Of a stretch of DNA of 64,000 bases, positions 11,314 to 21,210 are shown piece by piece. The notes under the pieces are model-generated. The model did not search any database and was not told where the DNA came from. It saw nothing but the letters and a program-made list of their open reading frames with translations. Every line of letters begins with the position of its first letter. Positions within the stretch are counted from its first letter, which is position 1. The DNA comes from Roridomyces roridus (lineage: Eukaryota; Basidiomycota; Agaricomycetes; Agaricales; Mycenaceae): assembly GCA_029378245.1 (NCBI GenBank), contig JARKIF010000001.1:2542001-2606000 (forward strand). The letters run 5' to 3'. The translations under genes were made by a program, and so were the position numbers.

Positions 11314-12514
11314 TTAAACCTGCAAAGATGAGTCGGTAACAGACGAGATAACAAGTAAAAACGACGAACCAGGCTGAGCTCCAATGTCCAGACACGGCGA
11401 GCCCACAGTTTGAACGCCCGTGCAGGACGAGCTTCGGTCGCTGGCACCTCGACCTCGACTCCGTCCCACCAGCATTTCCGCTTTGAATCCCATCAGCAAT
11501 GGCTATAAGTGACTGCAAGACAACAACGTACGGCAGGCTTTCTCCAAAACAACAACAGCTTTTGTGCCGTGGCCATTTGAGCATAGTCGACCTCCACAGG
11601 CTTGGTGTTTCCGGGCGAGTGGCTGATCCCGGTTTTGAGAAGGACGAGGGCGATGGAGGAGATGCACGACCGTGAAGGCTCCAGAGCGCGGAATCCCCAC
11701 TCGTCATCGCGGTCAAACCCACTGGACAACGATGAGAAATCAAGTCACTTGTAAATGAAATCAAACAACGACGGTACCTCATGCAAAGCATGTCGATGAG
11801 ATGCTGCTCCGCGACGTTGTTCTCCTTGTTAACGTTGCGCTGGAGGGCAGTGAAGATGTTGCGCTTCTCCATGAGGTACTCCCCGCCGTCCCGCTTGACT
11901 GCAAGCAACTGTTCGTTGGCAATCCCATTGGCATCCGTCGCCGCGCCGCTGCTTTTGGGTGGGATCGTAAAGTACTCGAGCTCCTCGCGCAGCACAATGA
12001 TGGCTTGCTTGGAGAGCAACGGGTTTTGAGCAGGTCCGGGGCTAAAGTCGGTGCTGTTGGAGGGGGAGCCAGACGGCGAACCCGCGGCGTCGAGCAGATG
12101 CTGTTGGAATGCAAGAAGCCCTGGGGAGGTGGCCGTCCCATAAAACGCTTCCGACGCCGTGCGGAAGAAGGTCAGCACGTATTGGAAGCAGTCGGGGTCA
12201 AACTGAGAACAAGAGCGTCAGTCAGTGGTTGGTTACGCGCGATATTGATTGGAGGAGCTGACATCGACGCCGTACACTTCCTCGTCCTCGTCGTCCCCGC
12301 CGTCCGAGAGCGCTACGCTTTGACGACTGAGCACGAGGCCGTTAGGGAAGAGACAAAGCAGAACGGATTCAGGCAAGTTCATGATTGTCTCTCTGTCCAC
12401 CTCGAACCGACGGCCGCGCAGATCCAGGAAGAGACGGGTGAGCAGCTGGGGCTGGAGGTTGGAATGAGCGGGGGGCGCATGTTGCGAGACCTGCGTTATG
12501 GGAGACGAGGACAT
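11314..12514 (-). CDS. WHI2-like BTB/POZ (T1-type) domain protein
   Basis: The start at MSSSPITQVSQHAPP leads into a potassium-channel-tetramerisation-like BTB fold: LFLDLRGRRFEVDRETIMNL, PESVLLCLFPNGLVLS, then after an intron FDPDCFQYVLTFFRTA. Downstream are LLSKQAIIVLREELEYFTIP, EKRNIFTALQRNVNKENNVA, EQHLIDMLCM and, in later exons, SGFDRDDEWGFRALEPSRSC and KPVEVDYAQMATAQKLLLFW. The best C-terminus is ARRVWTLELSLV-stop after a last intron. Yeast Whi2 works with the Psr phosphatases in general stress response and TORC1 control; the same role here is inferred from family only. The acidic insert GGDDEDEEVYG in the BTB domain varies among relatives. Confidence 0.8.
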
Positions 12515-12872
12515 GGTGTCAGTAACAAAGTCGATCCGTGTGACTATATACGGCAATCACAGCAATATGGGACACAGTATATGGATTTTTTTGTCAAGCA
12601 GTACATACAGACTACTAGCTTTGTCTATCCGAGAGCAGTAAAGATGTAAGGAGTGTGGGGCGGCGTGGCGCGGGGAACGAAAATCGAAGGAGTGTGTGGT
12701 AGGCAATGTCTGTTGCAGTAGAAAGGAGTGGAAGCGACTATGCTGGTGGGTATTAAGTAGTGGAATAAGTTATGTTAGATGAAAGATAATGCAGGGCACA
12801 TAAAAATACAGTTGTCTTGGGTCAGTCCGAGATGCAGCAAGAGGACAGAAAGATGAGATGAGCAGGAGGGGA
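12515..12872. other. Intergenic, upstream of the WHI2-like gene and downstream of the PI4P 5-kinase
   Basis: 358 bases lie between the start of the WHI2-like gene and the stop of the kinase gene. AT-rich patches occur near 12580 and 12770. Nothing gene-like was seen; it should hold the WHI2-like promoter and the kinase 3' end. Confidence 0.5.
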
Positions 12873-15107
12873 TCACTCGGCTTTGAACCGTTCGCCGCCG
12901 CCGCCACCACGCATGATGGCCTTCATGAACGAGAAGAATCGGTCTGCATACTCGCCGGGCTCCACGGGACTGATTTTGTGCTGGATAAATTTGTGAATAA
13001 ATGATTTCGCAGTTTTAAGAGGAAACGCACCCGATCAGCACTCAATCCCTTCCAAAAGTGCTCGAGCTGTTTCTTGACCGAGTACGGCGTCAAAATGTCA
13101 ATGACACCGAGGTAGTAGATCTTGTCCAACCCCTCATTTCCCTCGTCCGTGGCGCGGAGCCCTCCTTCATCTTGGTAGAACAAAAAGTCGCGCCGGTCGC
13201 CCGTATCTTCTTCAGGAAGACGAATGGTGCCCTTGCCATGGCCAAGACGCTTGGGGTCCGATTCCCGCATCGCCCGACGCATAGCGATAGCCTCTGGCGA
13301 TGTGCCGCCCTTGGCCGCAGCGGTAGTTACGCGGCGGGTCAAGCCGTTCGGTATATCCGGTGAAAACACCTTTAGTGTGTTGCGCCGAACATTGTCCCGG
13401 TTGCCACGCTCCATCTTGTGGATACCGATGAGCAGCGAGTAATCCATGACGTGGATTTGGCGAAGGAACTCGGCATCTCGGCGGAGCTGTTCCGTGAGGA
13501 GCGCGCGCTTCTCTGGGCCAAGCTCGAGAGTGTGGCCGCGGTTGATCCAGTTGATGTCTTTGAGCACCGCGCGAGGATTCGTTGCCGCCTTGGCCTCGGG
13601 ATACTCGCGCCCGACGGTGCTGCCCTTGAGATCAAAGGTCTCGTGAATGTCTCGGTGCGGGGGGAAGAGATTGTTCATGATGACGAAATGGATCTTGCGT
13701 CCGCGCGGGAGCTTGACACGATGGAGGCCGTAGAATCGGGAAAGCAGTGTGTGTGGGTTGTTCTTGACATGGTGGTGGTACTCTTTGAGGATAGATAGCA
13801 AGAATTTGTGCTCGGAGTGGTGGATGGTTTTAATGATAAAGCGATAATCCCTAGAAAAATAAAAGAAAGAACCGGACTTGCCCGGTGAGCCGAGCTCAGA
13901 TAAAATGTATTTGGAGGTAAGAGAGAGCAGGTAGTCGGCGGGGTCCAGATGGAAGTAGTCTTCCCGGAGCTCCCGGAAAACCCAAGGTGCATAATCCTTG
14001 AATTTGAAGTCGTACTTTGCCGACGGCGTCAGCTCGTTTCCGACACTGTGTACGAATGTTAGCTCGAGATGGATAGTGCACACAGCGAACATACATGTCA
14101 AAGGAAAATTTGTGTCGAGCCGTAAAATCTTCGTCGGTCAATGGCCGTTTTATTTTGGCCTGGCATCGCGAGAAGCCAATACGGATTCCAGTCAACATGT
14201 TGTACATGAGCACATAATTGACATGGTCCTCGCCAATGAGGTTGCCAACGAGCACGACGTCGTCTTTCGCATTGCTCGAGCCGCGACGCGGGGGTGCGCG
14301 TTCATTGCGTGTGAGCGCAGCCTCGGCCTCTTGCTGCTGTTTTGCCCGCTTGGACATGCGCTCTCGGCGGATTTGGTCGGCATGCAGCTGTATGTCGGAG
14401 GCAAGCTCGTCCTCGATTTCCTCGCCATCATACGTGTGTGGTTGTGATCCAAATTGCGAGTGCAAGGAATTGCGGAGAGGATTCAAGCCAGCGCCGGACC
14501 AGGTAGTAGAACCGGTCGTGTTGCGACGGGTCGGACGACTCGAGGGCGGTTGGAGGTAACCATCCTGGGGTGGCCGTAGAGGAGACTCCAGGGTGCCCTC
14601 TGGAGGTGTTCGGAAGGTAAGCTTGGCGTCTGTTGGCGAGCGCCCAAGTTGCAACCGGGACGAGGAAGCTGTTGATGCGGTGGAGACGTGTTGGCGGATC
14701 TCTTGTGGCTCGTCAAAAATGATAGGTCGCGAACTGGAGCCCATGTCAAGTATGGTCGGTTCCTCCAAGTCGTCCCCGGGGTCTACACTGGCTGGAGGCG
14801 ATGGTGGTGGAGGCCCGACCCTATCTCCGTCGTCCGTGGGTGATTTTGGATGAGAAAAATACGAGTCCTGTGCGGTTGGGTCACCGGTGACCCTTACGAC
14901 GTGGACCTCGTGTGGATGGGAGGGCGGGCGAGAGAGAGAATTGTCCTGTGAAGGAATGGTATGCGCAGATGAGGAAGAGGATGACGGTGCAGTGTGGTAG
15001 GAAGCGGCGGAGGAAATCTGGCTTGGGGACATGAACCCGGGGCTCATGGCGCTCTGCCTTGGGGACGCCGAGGGCAGGAAGGTCGGTGCAGCCGTTGCAA
15101 CCGACAT
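12873..15107 (-). CDS. mss4: Phosphatidylinositol-4-phosphate 5-kinase (MSS4 type)
   Basis: It makes PI(4,5)P2 at the plasma membrane, which controls actin and endocytosis. From MSVATAAPTFLPSASPRQSA there are about 250 residues of Ser/Pro-rich sequence, then a basic helix (RRERMSKRAKQQQEAEAALT), then the kinase: IRIGFSRCQAKIKRPLTDED, GNELTPSAKYDFKFKDYAPW, VFRELREDYFHLDPADYLLS, SGKSGSFFYFSRDYRFIIKT-type G-loop region, FYGLHRVKLPRGRKIHFVIM, FDLKGSTVGRE, AVLKDINWI, MDYSLLIGIHKMER and YYLGVIDILTPYSVKKQLEH. The activation-loop end is SPVEPGEYADRFFSFM, before a short Gly-rich tail to FKAE-stop. Introns are few and short. It is divergent from the MMtag gene, with 71 bases between the starts. Confidence 0.95.
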
Positions 15108-15178
15108 GGATGATGGCGTCCGGGTGAAAGTATTTGCTTTTGTTGCGCCAAAACACTGCTTCAGCTTTCACCACCACC

Positions 15179-15943
15179 ATGATGTTTGAACCGATTCGGG
15201 GCGGCACCCGTGGTGGCCAGGCCGAATTCAAGTGGTCAGATGTGTCTGCAGACAAGGACAGAGAGGTATCTATCTTTTCTTTCTCTAATATCTGATGCTC
15301 ACTCTATACAGAACTACCTCGGACACAGTATAAACGCACCGACGGGCCGTTGGCAGAAGAACAAAGATGTCCACTGGTGATTTGGAATACATCCAATGCT
15401 AATTTTCTCTAACCGAACCAACACAGGTATAATCGTGACCAGAAGCAGGATGAGGACGAGCGGGCAGAAGAGATACGCCTGATCAAAGAGGCCGAAGCAG
15501 ACGCACTCGCCGTTGCCCTGGGTTTCGAGCCTGCACCAAAGACGCTTGGAGCACCAGCCACTTCTTCCTCTGGCTCTCCGAAGGCCCCCGAGGATGCCGA
15601 AATCGCTGCACTGGAGAAGGCGGAACGACGACGCAAACGAGCTGAGCGTAAGGAAGAGAAACGGGCGAGAAAGGAGCAGCGCAGACTGGAAGACTCGGAC
15701 CGCCGTCATCGTGACCGTACGCGTTCAAAATCTCCTCCTCGTCGTGACTCTGAGCGGGAGCATCGTCGACCCCGCTCGCGTTCAAGGTCTCCTCCTCGCC
15801 GTGACTCTGAGCGCGATTCGAGCCATCGTCGACGCGACGACTATGAAACCATGGACCGTGAGCGGGAAAGGGAACGAGACAGACGTCGGTGGGATGCCAA
15901 TGCGAGTAGGGACAGACCGGGAAGCACGCACTGGGGCAGATGA
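15179..15943 (+). CDS. MMtag (C1orf35-like) RS-rich nuclear protein
   Basis: The N-terminus after splicing, FEPIRGGTRGGQAEFKWSDV then NYLGHSINAPTGRWQKNKDV, is the MMtag (multiple-myeloma tumour-associated protein 2) domain. The middle is a charged coiled coil (LEKAERRRKRAERKEEKRAR) and the tail is Arg/Ser/Glu/Asp-rich, like splicing-associated proteins. Two ATGs overlap at the start (15179 and 15182, MMFEP); either could be used. Two introns are near 15266-15311 and 15377-15427. The RS tail holds an in-frame direct repeat. The exact function of this family is unsettled; a nuclear role is inferred from the RS tail. Confidence 0.87.
15722..15813 (+). repeat. In-frame direct repeat in the RS tail of the MMtag gene
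   Basis: A 35-base unit beginning CGTTCAA and ending CTCTGAGCG occurs at 15722-15756 and again at 15779-15813, 57 bases (19 codons) apart, with three mismatches. It encodes the peptide RSxSPPRRDSER twice. This looks like a coding tandem duplication. Confidence 0.85.
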
Positions 15944-16174
15944 GTTGTATGAGAATTTCTGTATTTGAACTTGGAGCTTTTGGAATCGCATCATGATCGA
16001 TTGATCCCTTATCCGGTGCCGGCAAAATGTCCGAGATCACTCAGATCAGCGCTCACCGGCGCCTGCAAGGCACCACCTACTTACGACAAGTCCACGATCC
16101 ATCTTCACTCGCCCGATCCGCTGTGTACATATGCGAATAAAAATGACCCTCGGCCAGTTTCGCAAAGTGCCACC

Positions 16175-18183
16175 ATGTGGATCCTAGACTCCTTGCCCCC
16201 TCCTTCCGCCTCCTCTCTACTTTTGTCCCTCATCGTTGTGTTCTTGGTGTGGTGCCTGGCCCATGCAGGCTACAACTACTTCATCTCACCGCTCTCGAAA
16301 GTACCAGCTCCGCTTACTGCTCACCTTGGAGACTACTGGCTTTTGTGGCAAGGCGTCAGATTCAATCGCTGTTTCGCTGTGGACGAAAGCTTCAAAGTAC
16401 GTCTCCAGAGAGAACGCCGTGTATGCGACTAACATGTCTCTCAGGCGTACGGCCCCATTGTCCGCATAGCCTCCAACAAGGTTGCCGTCAACGCAGTCGA
16501 CGACATCCAGGAAATTTATCGAGGGCACAACTATCGAAAGTCGGATTGGTACGAAGGCTTCACCTTTGACGGGCTCCACAACAACTTCAGCACAGAGTGA
16601 GATTTACATCGGGAAAGCAGTACAACTCTAATTCCGTTTTTAGCGACCCAAAACTACATGCCTTTCTTAACAAGTGGTCGGCACCTCCCTTTCGTAAGGA
16701 GAACTTGATCAAGGGAGAGGCTGCCGCTCGGCGAATTCTTGACCAATTCACTCGTCGGGTCAAACTGTCTGGTCCCAAATTGGAGACCGTCAGTCTATTC
16801 AGGCTTCTGGCGCTCGACATGTACGTGGATGTGCAATTGCCTATGAATTGACTCTTAACTGGTGCCAGGATGGGGGCAATCGTTCTTGGATGTGACTTTA
16901 GACAAGTGGAAACAGGCCAGACACACCCTTGCGTTTCGGTATGCATATGATGTGGTGTCTGTTTCCTACGGTTCTGAACATCCAGCTAGGATATCGACCG
17001 ATTCATGATTGACAAGCAATTGTGCAGCTACCTTCCTGGCTGGCTATATTGGACTCTGAGACAGATACCGCTCAAGCCCCTCCGCAACGTTTTTGAAAGC
17101 GGCCCTAGGTTTTTGAAGGTGCCGTGCTTTTTGGATACCCTGCATTCACAACGCTGATTCAATTTTCCAGTACGCAGCTGAACTATACGACGATGCAGTT
17201 GCCGATGATGACTCTGAGCAGCTCAATATTCTGGTACATTCCAGCGGTTTTCCCGTTTCGATTGCCTCATGCGTGTATCAGAGTAATCTCAAGAATTTCG
17301 TCGATCCGAAGACTGGCGAGTCCCCTCCGGAGAAGCTCGTGATCAGCCAAGCGGCTGCATTCCTCTTCGCTGGAGCCGACACAACGACAGTCTCTCTGGT
17401 TTACATATGTTGGGAAATAGCCCGCACTCCCCGTGTTTACACCATCTTGCGTGCAGCTCTCGAAGAAGCGATCCCGGACCCTGATACGATTCCGGGAGCT
17501 CAAGAGTTGAAGGACATCCCCTATCTAGCGGCTGTCATCAAGGTTTTTATTGCCCGCTTGAGTTGAGCACCTGTTGAATAGTTCTGGCAGGAAGGTCTTC
17601 GTGTTTGGGCTCCTGGGCAGAGTATGTTGGAGCGTGTTGTGCCAGCAGGAGGGGCGGTTCACCAAGGAATATTCCTACCCGCCGGGACGGTATGCTGCCG
17701 ACTACCCGCTTTCTGCTCCAATCTCTGAATCACGCTCTAGATCATTGCTGGCCAGGCTTGGTCTTCTCATCGGAGAGAGACTACTTTCCCAGATCCTTTG
17801 GTTTTCCGACCTGAACGATGGCTGAAAGAAATTGATGGCAAGCAGGCCGTCTATGAGGATGCCGATATGCTCGCCACCTACTGGCCATTTGGTACGATCG
17901 GCATAGTGCTTCTGCTCTCTACTTATTCTTTCCTGTCCAGGAATCGGTCTCAGAGGCTGTATCGGTCGACCATTGGCCGAGATGGAGCTCTACATGATCA
18001 TCGCAACAATTGTTCGCCGCTTCAAGATCAAACCGGCCGCGGGCACGAATGAAACAACCATGAGGTCAGCGGACGCTCCTTCCCTTTTTCCTTCTGGCTA
18101 AGACAAAAGTTAGACCCCGGGATGTATTCATGCTCAGACCGAGCAGCGGGATGTGCGAGATAGAATTCGAAGAATGCGTTTAA
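16175..18183 (+). CDS. Cytochrome P450 monooxygenase 1 (diterpenoid island)
   Basis: A membrane-anchored P450 with N-terminal helix SASSLLLSLIVVFLVWCLAH and Pro hinge KVPAP. Motifs after splicing: I-helix AGADTTTVSL, K-helix EGLR (ExxR), FRPERW, and heme loop FGIGLRGCIGRP with the axial Cys. About eight introns join cleanly, all GT-AG. Length is about 510 residues, full size, with no frame break. It lies 2.9 kb before the diterpene synthase on the same strand, with a second P450 between them. An oxidation step on the diterpene skeleton is inferred from position. The upstream ORF extends into the 5' region, but the Met with the anchor helix, in CACCATG context, is the better start. Confidence 0.9.
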
Positions 18184-18824
18184 CACGGAGGCATCTGCTG
18201 CTTTAGGGCTTTTTTTGATTGTCGAATTCTACTTCCACGAATGTCGCGGGCTGCGAAACTTGGAAACACTCGAAATTGCTACGGATGCGTTCAGCCGCGG
18301 CGTCCGAAGTGACCGACTTTGCCAGGAAATTCTTCCTCCATGGAGGCGGGAACGCCGGTATCGCGTTCCGTCATAAGTCTGCTGGAACATCTCCTAACGG
18401 TGATCCTATCCCGCGTAAGTCTCACGCAGCGCGCTATCTTTAAATTAGTCTCATTGGAAATCCTTCAGCGTTACCGTTTACGTCTGCTGATTTGAATCTG
18501 CTGGTTTGTCCATTGAGATGCATCTGTCCATCTCCCGCTCACACTTTGTACTCAATGGCTATCTTTCGTACAGCGGCATCGTCACTTCCAGAAGACCGCC
18601 TGTTGATTCGTCGTCCCTGGCCAAGGTCTTCTATCTGAGAATCCCCCCGATTTTCATTTGTACATATCCTGACCAGGTACGTAAATCCTTTCGATTCGAC
18701 GGGTGAGAGCGGCCAGGTACCTGATACTTTTCCCAGTTGTTGGCATGCGCGAATGCGATCGTCTGACGAGGGGGTTGGCACTAGCACCGCAATTCCCGGT
18801 CTCGAATCCCACCTTGTTGGACTC
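18184..18824 (+). pseudogene. Possible gene relic between the two P450s
   Basis: 641 bases with no complete gene. A coding-like stretch near 18215-18390 reads in one frame LIVEFYFHECRGLRNL and continues to a stop. In another frame it reads FARKFFLHGGGNAGIAF and runs to GDPIP, where a GTAAGT donor-like site (18414) and a TTCAG acceptor-like site (about 18469) would join it to LPFTSADLNLL. Neither frame has a convincing start or a family I recognise. It could be a decayed exon, a short unrecognised gene or chance. It must also contain the promoter of the second P450. Confidence 0.2.
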
Positions 18825-20733
18825 ATGTCTTTCCTCGCCCTGCTGCTTCTGGTCGTCATCCCATGTCTTGTGCTTTTGCCAGTCGCCTGGAAGCTCTCGG
18901 CACCTCTTAACGATGTTCCGTACAACAAAACATGGAATCCGTTAGGGGATGTCCTTGGTCTACTTCGCGCCAGCACACCGGTCGATTACTTTAGTCAACA
19001 AGTCGAGAAGCATGGAGCAATTTGCCAACTGCGTTTGGGGCCTATGGGTCGCGTCATTCTTGTAGCAGATCCGAAGCAAATTCTTTAATTCTTTTATACC
19101 GGGCAGGTGCTAACTTTAAAGCAGGGAAATTGAAGAGAACCTCCAAAAACGTGCGGAGAATTTCGACAAAGCAAAAGTTGTACGTGAAGCTTTTGTGGGC
19201 ACATTACGACAAGGCTCCGTGGGACTTGCCGCGAAAGAGCAGTGGAAGCTGCATCGTCGTATGATGACCCCGAGCATGTCTCCGACCTATCTGGCAACAC
19301 GGATGAATCAAATTTGTGCCAATGTGCAAAAGTTGCTGGATATTTGGGCCGTCAAATCCCGACTTGCCTCCAAATACGACGCGACCTTTGAATGCGATGA
19401 CGATATTGAGCGGTTCGCAATGGTAGAGTATTTGACCTTGAGCGCTTCAGAGACTGATTCCAGAGCAGGACAGTATCATGGCCGTCATGCTGGGAGAAAA
19501 CTTGCATTGTTTAGAGGACACCTACAAGTCCTTGAACAGCTTGACGACATCAGAGCTCAGCCAACAGGGTGTCCTTCGCCTCAGTGCACCTTTTAGTCGG
19601 AATTATCGCAATTTCCGGTATCTCTTGCAGGTCGGGCTTGCAAAATCCATACAACACTGTCCTCACGTACATACAGGGCATGGGGAGTGCGCTCAGGTCT
19701 GGTGCTCCTGCATTGGTATATGGGGTGTTGAATCTGCTCCCCGGTTGGCGCACGGCGCGTCGTGAATGTTACCAGTTCATCGAGTCCAAACTGGAGCAAC
19801 ACTCCGGTGGAGACTCCTTTGTGGATCGTTTGTTATCCCGATACCCCGATGGCCGGCCAGAAGGTGTCAGTCCCTCGGCACTCCTTGACGAGTTTGCGAC
19901 TTTTATAATGTGCGTATGTCTCCTCACTCAAACCTGCGGTGTCCAACGCTATTGACAGTGGCGTATGTTTTTTGAGCACGATTTTCCAGCCACGCTCACT
20001 CCTCTCGTAGGGAGCAGATACCCCATCTACTGTGATGAGCTGGATCATCAAATACCTCACAATGCATCCACAAGTGCAGAATCGTCTCCACTCGGAGCTT
20101 TCGGCATCTTTCAAGCTGTCCAACAACTTTTCCGTGACTCTTGAGGAGCTGCAAGACGGTGGTTTTGCGTATCTAGATGCCGTCATCCACGAGGTTTTGA
20201 GATTGGCGAATGTCGGCGGGGTCTCCGCCCGCGATGGTGAGAGTGTTCTCGTCATTTTTCCTTTACTCAATTCGTCAAGCTTTGCACGATGTCACGATAT
20301 CCGGGTGCCAGATTCCCAAAGGAAGTCAAGTATTTTTTCTTACAGGGCATTCAGGAATCAGCAACGCTCCACCAGTTGAGGATAGCGGTATAACGAGTGG
20401 GACTTTCTACCCCGAGAGATGGCTCAAAGAGGAATCTGATGGCTCTTTCTCTTTCTCGTCCAACGGCATCCCGTCCTTCCCGTTTGGGCATGGTCCCCGA
20501 GGGTGTCCGGGTCAGCGCTTTGCGGTGAGTACTGCCTTCTGCCTCGTGCCATACTCACTATTCAACAGATGCTCGAGCTCAAGGCTTTCCTTCTCGCATT
20601 CAATCTCACCTTTTTCTTGGAGGAGACTGTTGAAGCAACGGATGCCCAAGCGGAGATGCTCGTAGTATTGAGAAAGCCATCACGGATGTGCATAAAAATC
20701 CGCAAGTGGGAGGATGGTCGAGTAGGAATTTAG
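18825..20733 (+). CDS. Cytochrome P450 monooxygenase 2 (diterpenoid island)
   Basis: Start MSFLALLLLVVIPCLVLLPV gives a signal anchor; an in-frame Met at 18753 adds 24 residues without extra signal. The C-helix region has LAAKEQWKLHRRMMTPSMS, the I-helix reads CGADTPSTVMSW, the K-helix has EVLR, then FYPERWLKEE and the heme loop FPFGHGPRGCPGQRFA. Six or more introns are needed. One at 19076-19124 uses a GC donor and restores ADPKEIEENLQKRAENF. Another (about 19916-20020) is unusually long, near 105 bases. The end is WEDGRVGI-stop. It appears intact. It differs strongly from P450 1, so the two probably act at different carbons. Confidence 0.87.
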
Positions 20734-21210
20734 GCGACATGGAAATTCCCTTCTTTTGTTGCAACGTTCTCCGGGCCTGAATCCACAAGTACGCTACTCA
20801 CGTTAACGCTGTGGGAATACAACTCAAGTGGGTGAGGGCATTACCACGGAAAAGAAGCGCCTGATAGCCTCTGGTCTCAGTTGAGGTCGGCGGTCGGCGG
20901 TGAGAATTAGACAGGTGGAGGTGCCTTGTTTTTCTCTTGCCACAGACAGCCTGAGGGGTGGCGGACATGGTAGTGAGAACCGTAGCACGAATGCGTGAAA
21001 TTGAGATCTCGATGATGTTTGGGACAGTTTGGCAGGCCGGCATCAAGCCCCGACGATCAACGATTCCTTTACCGCGTTCAGCTCAGCTACAATGGTCCAA
21101 CAATCCTGCCCCGATTCTCTTACAGCAACCCCGCCGCTTTCGGTCAATTTGAATTTCGGTTATTCCGGACTCATACATACATAGAGATTGAATGTCGCCA
21201 AGATGTTCAC
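20734..21210. other. Intergenic, promoter side of the diterpene synthase
   Basis: 477 bases between P450 2 and the synthase. Minus-strand open frames here lack coding character. An AT-rich ATACATACATAGAG lies just before the start (about 21173). No known regulator site was identified. Confidence 0.5.
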
